A DNA stretch of 64,000 nt from SIG672 sp045605765 (lineage in GTDB: Bacteria; Bacillota; Clostridia; Oscillospirales; CAG-272), in assembly GCA_045605765.1 (NCBI GenBank), contig JAZUQQ010000030.1, forward strand, positions 3,373-67,372, given 5' to 3'. This document shows, piece by piece, positions 60,690 to 64,000 of this stretch. The position numbers were made by a program, and so were the translations under genes. The stretch's first letter is position 1. Every line of letters begins with the position of its first letter. The notes beneath the pieces were generated by a model. The model did not search any database and had not been told where the DNA came from. It saw nothing but the letters and a program-made list of their open reading frames with translations.

Positions 60690-61603
60690 TTTTCAACACC
60701 TCCCGTAAGAGCCTTTCCCGTAACCGCAAGAAATACGTCGTCCATCCTGCCCTTTGCTACCTCATAATCCTTGAAAAGCTCGGGACGTTTTAAAATAAAC
60801 TCGGTTACTTGCGCAGTATCGTGAACAAAAATCTTGAACCCGCCGACAACCGCTTCGTAAGCGAGACCGAGCGATTTGACATCATCCTCACTGATTCCGT
60901 AAAGAGTGAGAAAATCTCCCGCATATTGGTTCTTCAGATCGGGAGGATTTCCCTCGGCAACGATTTTTCCTCCGTCAATTATGACCACGTAGTCGGCATC
61001 CGATGCCTCTTCCATATAATGAGTGGTAAGAAGTACCGTAAGCTTCTCGTTTTTACGCAGATCGGAAATTACCTTCCATAAAAGATTTCGCGTTTGTGGG
61101 TCAAGTCCCGTCGTAGGCTCATCGAGAATAAGTATGCTCGGCTTGTGGATAAGTGCTCTCGCTATATCTATTCTTCGTCTCTGTCCGCCGGAAAGCTTTC
61201 CGACTGCCCTTTTCACAAAGGATCCGAAATCAAGCAATTCCGCAAGCTCCGAAAGTCTGAATTCAAACTCATCGTCAAAAATACCGTAAAGAGCCGCGCG
61301 GCACTTGAGATTGTCGTACACGCTTAATGAATAATCCAAAGCCGAATTTTGAAATACAACGCCCATTTTTCTTTTTAAACTATCAAAATTCTTTTCAGTA
61401 TCAATACCGTTGACAAGAATTTCTCCACCGTCTTTTCCAAGAATTCCGCATAAAATGTTAATAGTTGTTGACTTTCCCGCGCCATTCACTCCAAGAAAAG
61501 CAAAAAGCTCGCCTTCTCTTACCCGAAAGCTCAGATCTTTGACTGCGATGACATTACCGTAGCTTTTAGAAAGATTTTTAATTTCAATTATGTTTTTTTC
61601 CAA
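60686..61603 (-). CDS. ABC transporter ATP-binding protein
   Basis: 305 residues. Walker A is GVNGAGKST (about 39-47), the signature LSGGQRRRIDIARAL (about 137-151), Walker B ILILDEPTTGLDP (about 157-169) and the switch histidine LLTTHYME. A C-terminal DUF4162-like extension follows. The start is TTG 61603, with AAAGGA in front. It powers the permease encoded just downstream. Its promoter is at 61640-61668. Confidence 0.93.
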   Translation of the reverse strand: MEKNIIEIKNLSKSYGNVIAVKDLSFRVREGELFAFLGVNGAGKSTTINILCGILGKDGGEILVNGIDTEKNFDSLKRKMGVVFQNSALDYSLSVYDNLKCRAALYGIFDDEFEFRLSELAELLDFGSFVKRAVGKLSGGQRRRIDIARALIHKPSILILDEPTTGLDPQTRNLLWKVISDLRKNEKLTVLLTTHYMEEASDADYVVIIDGGKIVAEGNPPDLKNQYAGDFLTLYGISEDDVKSLGLAYEAVVGGFKIFVHDTAQVTEFILKRPELFKDYEVAKGRMDDVFLAVTGKALTGGVEK

Positions 61604-61639
61604 ATCAAAAAAATCCTTTCGTCAAAATTTCTTGATTAT

Positions 61640-61668
61640 ATTATACACACAAAATCCTCACTAGTCAA
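61640..61668 (-). promoter_or_regulatory. Promoter of the ABC exporter operon
   Basis: On the minus strand TTGACT (61668-61663), a 17-bp spacer and TATAAT (61645-61640). Confidence 0.8.
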
Positions 61669-61678
61669 TGCTTGAAGC

Positions 61679-62070
61679 CTATGCGGTATTCTTTAAGCGG
61701 CGAACGGCAACTATATTCTTATATCCCGACCGAAGGAAAATTTTGGCAAGTGCGCCCTTTTCGACCATAGCAGCGTTAGAACTAGTCTCAAGTTCGGTTC
61801 TATCCCTGACGGCTATCCTCACAGATTCAAGCTCCTTTTAGATAGCAAGACCTCACGCTCCTTAACCTTAAGCTGTTCCGCGCCATTAATAGAACGAATA
61901 GCCGTCAGAGCCTCGCTCTTGTTGAATACCCTGTCGTTAACGCATTCCCCCTTTGCCTTCACCGCCATGCCGTCGGCAGGAGCTTTGACCTCGGTGTCAA
62001 GCTCTCCGGAGGCTTTGCCAACAGAATCTTTTTTCGAATTTTCTGTTGACAAATTTGAATATAGAGCCAT
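61679..62070 (-). pseudogene. Decayed gene of unknown function
   Basis: Two frames carry a continuous-looking protein. The first (62070 to 61819) ends INGAEQLKVKEREVLLSKR and a stop; the second continues KELESVRIAVRDRTELETSS and ends GALAKIFLRSGYKNIVAVRR... at the TAG at 61681-61679. A frame change near 61830 separates them. It is lysine- and glutamate-rich, and I cannot name it. It may belong to the accessory block on the right. Confidence 0.5.
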
Positions 62071-62353
62071 CAGGCATTAGAATACGATGGACTTTGTATT
62101 GGTTGTTGCGCATATCTACAATACCGTCGTTGGGCGTGTTTTCGGAAGGCACAGAATTGGTCACTGTGTCATCAGTTTCGCTATCGCAGATGTCTTCTTC
62201 CTGTGATACAGTATTGCTTGGCTCGTCTGATGTAGGTTCGGCGGATACCGTAGTTTCCGAGCAACCGGAGATAGGGATAACAGAACATGCTAGGAGTGCT
62301 ATAAAAAGTAGGTATGTAATGATTTTGCTTGAATAGCGGGATTGTTTTTTCAT
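61997..62353 (-). CDS. Small lipoprotein, possibly truncated
   Basis: 118 residues. The signal peptide has a clear lipobox, VIPISGC, with Cys31 the lipid-modified residue (MKKQSRYSSKIITYLLFIALLAC before it). A Ser/Thr/Glu/Asp-rich segment follows. The last 20 residues overlap a different frame that also looks coding, so the original gene was probably longer and frameshifted. AAAGGAAG precedes the start. The structured RNA of 62382-62537 ends 28 nt upstream of the start codon. Confidence 0.65.
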   Translation of the reverse strand: MKKQSRYSSKIITYLLFIALLACSVIPISGCSETTVSAEPTSDEPSNTVSQEEDICDSETDDTVTNSVPSENTPNDGIVDMRNNQYKVHRILMPDGSIFKFVNRKFEKRFCWQSLRRA

Positions 62354-62381
62354 TTCGTTTCTTCCTTTTCAAAATGACAAT

Positions 62382-62537
62382 AAAAAAGTGCGCAGCCGAA
62401 GCTACGCACCGAAAAATGCACAACCCCGATTGCTGCGACACAACTTCCGTCTTATAAAGGTAGGCGAAAAAGGAGTATGCACTTTTACCAAAAGATAAAA
62501 TTGCCTACCCATAAGACATCTATTCAGTTGTGTCGCA
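62382..62537 (-). ncRNA. Structured RNA with own promoter and terminator (unidentified)
   Basis: On the minus strand a long three-part stem is formed by perfect pairs: 62434-62444 with 62527-62537 (11 bp, TGCGACACAAC), 62449-62455 with 62511-62517 (7 bp), and 62459-62465 with 62503-62509 (7 bp). The 37-nt apical region holds a further small TTTTA/TAAAA stem. It is followed by a loop-closing terminator (62388-62409, GNRA-like CGAA on the plus strand, UUCG on the minus) and six T residues. A near-consensus promoter places the start at the first stem. I do not recognise a family. Confidence 0.7.
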
Positions 62538-62542
62538 CTTGT

Positions 62543-62572
62543 AGTATAGCATAATCTGTAAGAATTTGTCAA
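62543..62572 (-). promoter_or_regulatory. Promoter of the structured RNA
   Basis: On the minus strand TTGACA (62572-62567), an 18-bp spacer and TATACT (62548-62543). The transcript would start within a few bases of the first stem. Confidence 0.8.
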
Positions 62573-62687
62573 GGGTTTTGCGAAAAAGTGATATGTAATT
62601 ATATTGTTCTGTTATAGATACAGCATTCGTCATAATATTTAAGAAATAAAATAATTTAAAAAAAACGAAAAAATCTGCAATTTACTG

Positions 62688-62716
62688 TTGACAAACGCGT
62701 TTTCCTGTGATATAAT
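62688..62716 (+). promoter_or_regulatory. Promoter of tRNA-Pro
   Basis: TTGACA (62688-62693), a 17-bp spacer and TATAAT (62711-62716) with an extended -10 TG. Consensus in full. The stretch 62573-62687 is AT-rich and otherwise empty. Confidence 0.9.
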
Positions 62717-62747
62717 CTATATCGTTCCGCGCAGGAACATGGTATAT

Positions 62748-62823
62748 CTGGGTGTGGCGCAGTTGGTAGCGCGCTACCTTGGGGTGGTAGAGGCCGCAAG
62801 TTCAAGTCTTGTCACTCAGACCA
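62748..62823 (+). tRNA. tRNA-Pro, anticodon GGG
   Basis: A 76-nt cloverleaf including an encoded CCA: acceptor stem CTGGGTG/CACTCAG with one G-T pair, D arm GCGC...GCGC, anticodon stem CTACC/GGTAG with loop TTGGGGT (anticodon GGG, reading CCC/CCU), and a T arm with TTCAAGT. It has its own extended promoter and terminator. Confidence 0.95.
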
Positions 62824-62880
62824 AACAAAGATAATCCGAACTTATTCCTAATTGGGGATGCGTTCGGATTCTTTGTTTTT
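62824..62880 (+). terminator. Terminator of tRNA-Pro
   Basis: AAACAAAG and AATCCGAAC (62824-62842) pair with GTTCGGATT and CTTTGTTT (62862-62878) with a small bulge and a 19-nt loop; T residues follow. Confidence 0.8.
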
Positions 62881-62910
62881 TGCACACAACATAGCTGTAG
62901 ATAAAAAGGA

Positions 62911-62950
62911 AAACCGTACCCGACAAGCAACCACCTATCGGGTACGGTTT
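62911..62950. terminator. Terminator of the small gene downstream of parB
   Basis: A perfect 13-bp stem, AAACCGTACCCGA (62911-62923) with TCGGGTACGGTTT (62938-62950). On the minus strand it is followed by TTCCTTTTT. Confidence 0.8.
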
Positions 62951-63014
62951 CATTAAGTTTATGATGAAGCTTTTATGTATGCCTGTGTCGCGATACGCGG
63001 CACAGGTTTTCTGT

Positions 63015-63248
63015 TTAGGCGGATTTCTCCTTGGCGTTCTTCTCTGCTTCTTTCTTAGCCTTCCATTCCTCAAACTCACGATTACCTTCTTCGGTTTCAA
63101 AGAATGCAGCTACCGCTGGGAAGAAAGTACGAACGATTGCTTCGATCTCATATTTTGGGACATAAGAGCGAGGTTTATATTCAGCACTTTTATCTTGAAT
63201 CAACCATAACAGGAAATATATTGTTCGCTTCATCAATTCCAAACGCAT
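63015..63248 (-). CDS. Small protein coupled to the ParB-like gene
   Basis: 77 residues, unknown. The start overlaps the stop of the ParB-like gene (TAATG) with GGGAGG in front, so translation is coupled. It has a short hydrophobic N-terminus, then KPRSYVPKYEIEAIVRTFFPAVAAFF, and a charged C-terminal tail of K, E and A (EEWKAKKEAEKNAKEKSA). Small genes like this occur behind parB in mobile-element backbones. Confidence 0.75.
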   Translation of the reverse strand: MRLELMKRTIYFLLWLIQDKSAEYKPRSYVPKYEIEAIVRTFFPAVAAFFETEEGNREFEEWKAKKEAEKNAKEKSA

Positions 63249-64000
63249 TACCTCCCGTCTCTATCGCAGTCATTTCGCGGATTATTGTTGCGGTTAAGTT
63301 CTCTCTTTTGATAATCGTTGAGAATCCGCACAATTGCATCTTCCATCTGTTTGGTGCTATAATCGGGAGGAAAGAAACGGGCGATTCTTTCGTAGCTGAA
63401 TTTGACCGTCTCTCTCTGATTGGCTTTCGGCTTTGCCATAATATCCTCAATGGCATCTGCCGTCAGCTTGCCCTCGCTGTGAAGTCTTCTGAATCTCACC
63501 GTCTGCGCGTAGGAAGGCGTGGCTTCGTCTCTCTCAAAGATCTCCACGACCTTGTCCTGCAACTCATGCGGCAGATAGGAAAGCTCCACGGCGGGGGTGA
63601 ATGCAATTCGTCCGCTGTCCACAATATCCATCAGCGGTTTGGTCAAATTGGTTAGGCGGATATAGCGGAACACTTGGTCGCGGCTCTCGTTGGTCGCCTT
63701 GCCGATCTCGGTGGCGGCGTCCCACTTTGTCGCAGGTTGCGACGAAGTCTGACCGTATCGCTGACCTTGACGGTTCAGCACCTCCATCTTTGCCTTGTAA
63801 GCGTAGGCTTTTTCCGAGGGCAACAGATGATCTCTGTGCAGATTAGAATCGATCATACAAAGGGTGGCTTCGTCGGGATCAAGGTCGCGAACAATAACGG
63901 GAATGGTCACTACGCCCAGCTTTTGACAAGCGGCATAGCGGCGGTGTCCCGACACGATCTCATATCCCCCTCCGCGCCACGGTGTTACGATCAAAGGATT
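63248..64000 (-). CDS. ParB/Spo0J-type partition protein, 5' part outside the window
   Basis: The last 250 codons are present; the frame is open through the window edge, so the true start lies beyond 64000. The ParB N-terminal nuclease-like motif GGGYEIVSGHRRYAA is at the edge, followed by a KorB-like helix-turn-helix (KWDAATEIGKATNESRDQVFRYIRL). A C-terminal charged helical part ends with RDGR. It is more like the ParB of plasmids and integrative elements than chromosomal Spo0J, as no parA is seen next to it here; the neighbour would be beyond the edge. Confidence 0.88.
   Translation of the reverse strand, partial: NPLIVTPWRGGGYEIVSGHRRYAACQKLGVVTIPVIVRDLDPDEATLCMIDSNLHRDHLLPSEKAYAYKAKMEVLNRQGQRYGQTSSQPATKWDAATEIGKATNESRDQVFRYIRLTNLTKPLMDIVDSGRIAFTPAVELSYLPHELQDKVVEIFERDEATPSYAQTVRFRRLHSEGKLTADAIEDIMAKPKANQRETVKFSYERIARFFPPDYSTKQMEDAIVRILNDYQKRELNRNNNPRNDCDRDGR

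Overview
The window looks like a chromosomal segment of an anaerobic, probably gut-dwelling member of the Clostridia (Bacillota). The grounds are the oxygen-sensitive enzymes (pyruvate formate-lyase with its activase, indolepyruvate:ferredoxin oxidoreductase, NfnAB), the rplU-prp-rpmA operon with the Firmicute-type cleavable L27 leader, a tetrahydrofolate riboswitch on folT, strong Shine-Dalgarno sites, and many textbook TTGACA-17-TATAAT promoters. Base composition is moderate and fairly even. Most of the window is housekeeping chromosome carrying decayed insertions. The right end (about 61.7-64 kb) turns accessory, with decayed ORFs, a lipoprotein, a structured RNA, tRNA-Pro and a ParB-like gene running off the edge.

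Layout: 0-1 kb pflB end and pflA; 1-4.5 kb uxaC and two tandem AraC-type regulators behind three phased repeats; 4.6-6.7 kb a large surface protein; 6.7-12 kb yfcE, split transketolase and iorAB; 12-13.6 kb amidohydrolase, yerC-like gene and tRNA-Arg(CCG) with a duplicated 3' end; 13.6-18.4 kb folD, lgt and a pair of M16 peptidase-like proteins; 18.5-25.7 kb a giant NdvB-like glucan synthase; 25.7-28.5 kb comEC and hup; 28.5-30.6 kb CDF transporter, flavoprotein and tRNA-Arg(ACG); 30.7-35.3 kb BspA-like protein, HD phosphohydrolase, QueH-Nudix fusion and glnA; 35.4-41.1 kb a dead EamA gene, a fumarate-reductase-like cluster, an IS200 remnant and gpmI; 41.3-47.2 kb nfnAB, ZIP transporter, rplU-prp-rpmA and argH; 47.2-52.5 kb pyridoxal kinase with truncated PdxR, the feoA/feoB iron operon with twin operators, and a DnaA-box-like cluster; 52.5-58.4 kb a sugar isomerase-like gene, the riboswitch-folT-folC operon, a SpoIID-like protein and a MATE pump; 58.5-61.6 kb a broken GH20 gene and an ABC-2 exporter.

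Together the genes describe fermentation with ferredoxin and NAD(P)H balancing (Pfl, Ior, Nfn, a fumarate-reductase-like flavoprotein), uronate use, folate one-carbon metabolism (FolD, FolC, FolT), ferrous iron, zinc and other metal transport, and glutamine and arginine synthesis. The items most worth following up are the roughly 155-nt RNA with its own promoter and terminator at 62382-62537, the paired inverted repeats with DnaA-box cores at 52205-52303, the three 21-bp-phased repeats ahead of the AraC pair, the twin palindromes of the feo locus, and several cleanly truncated genes.
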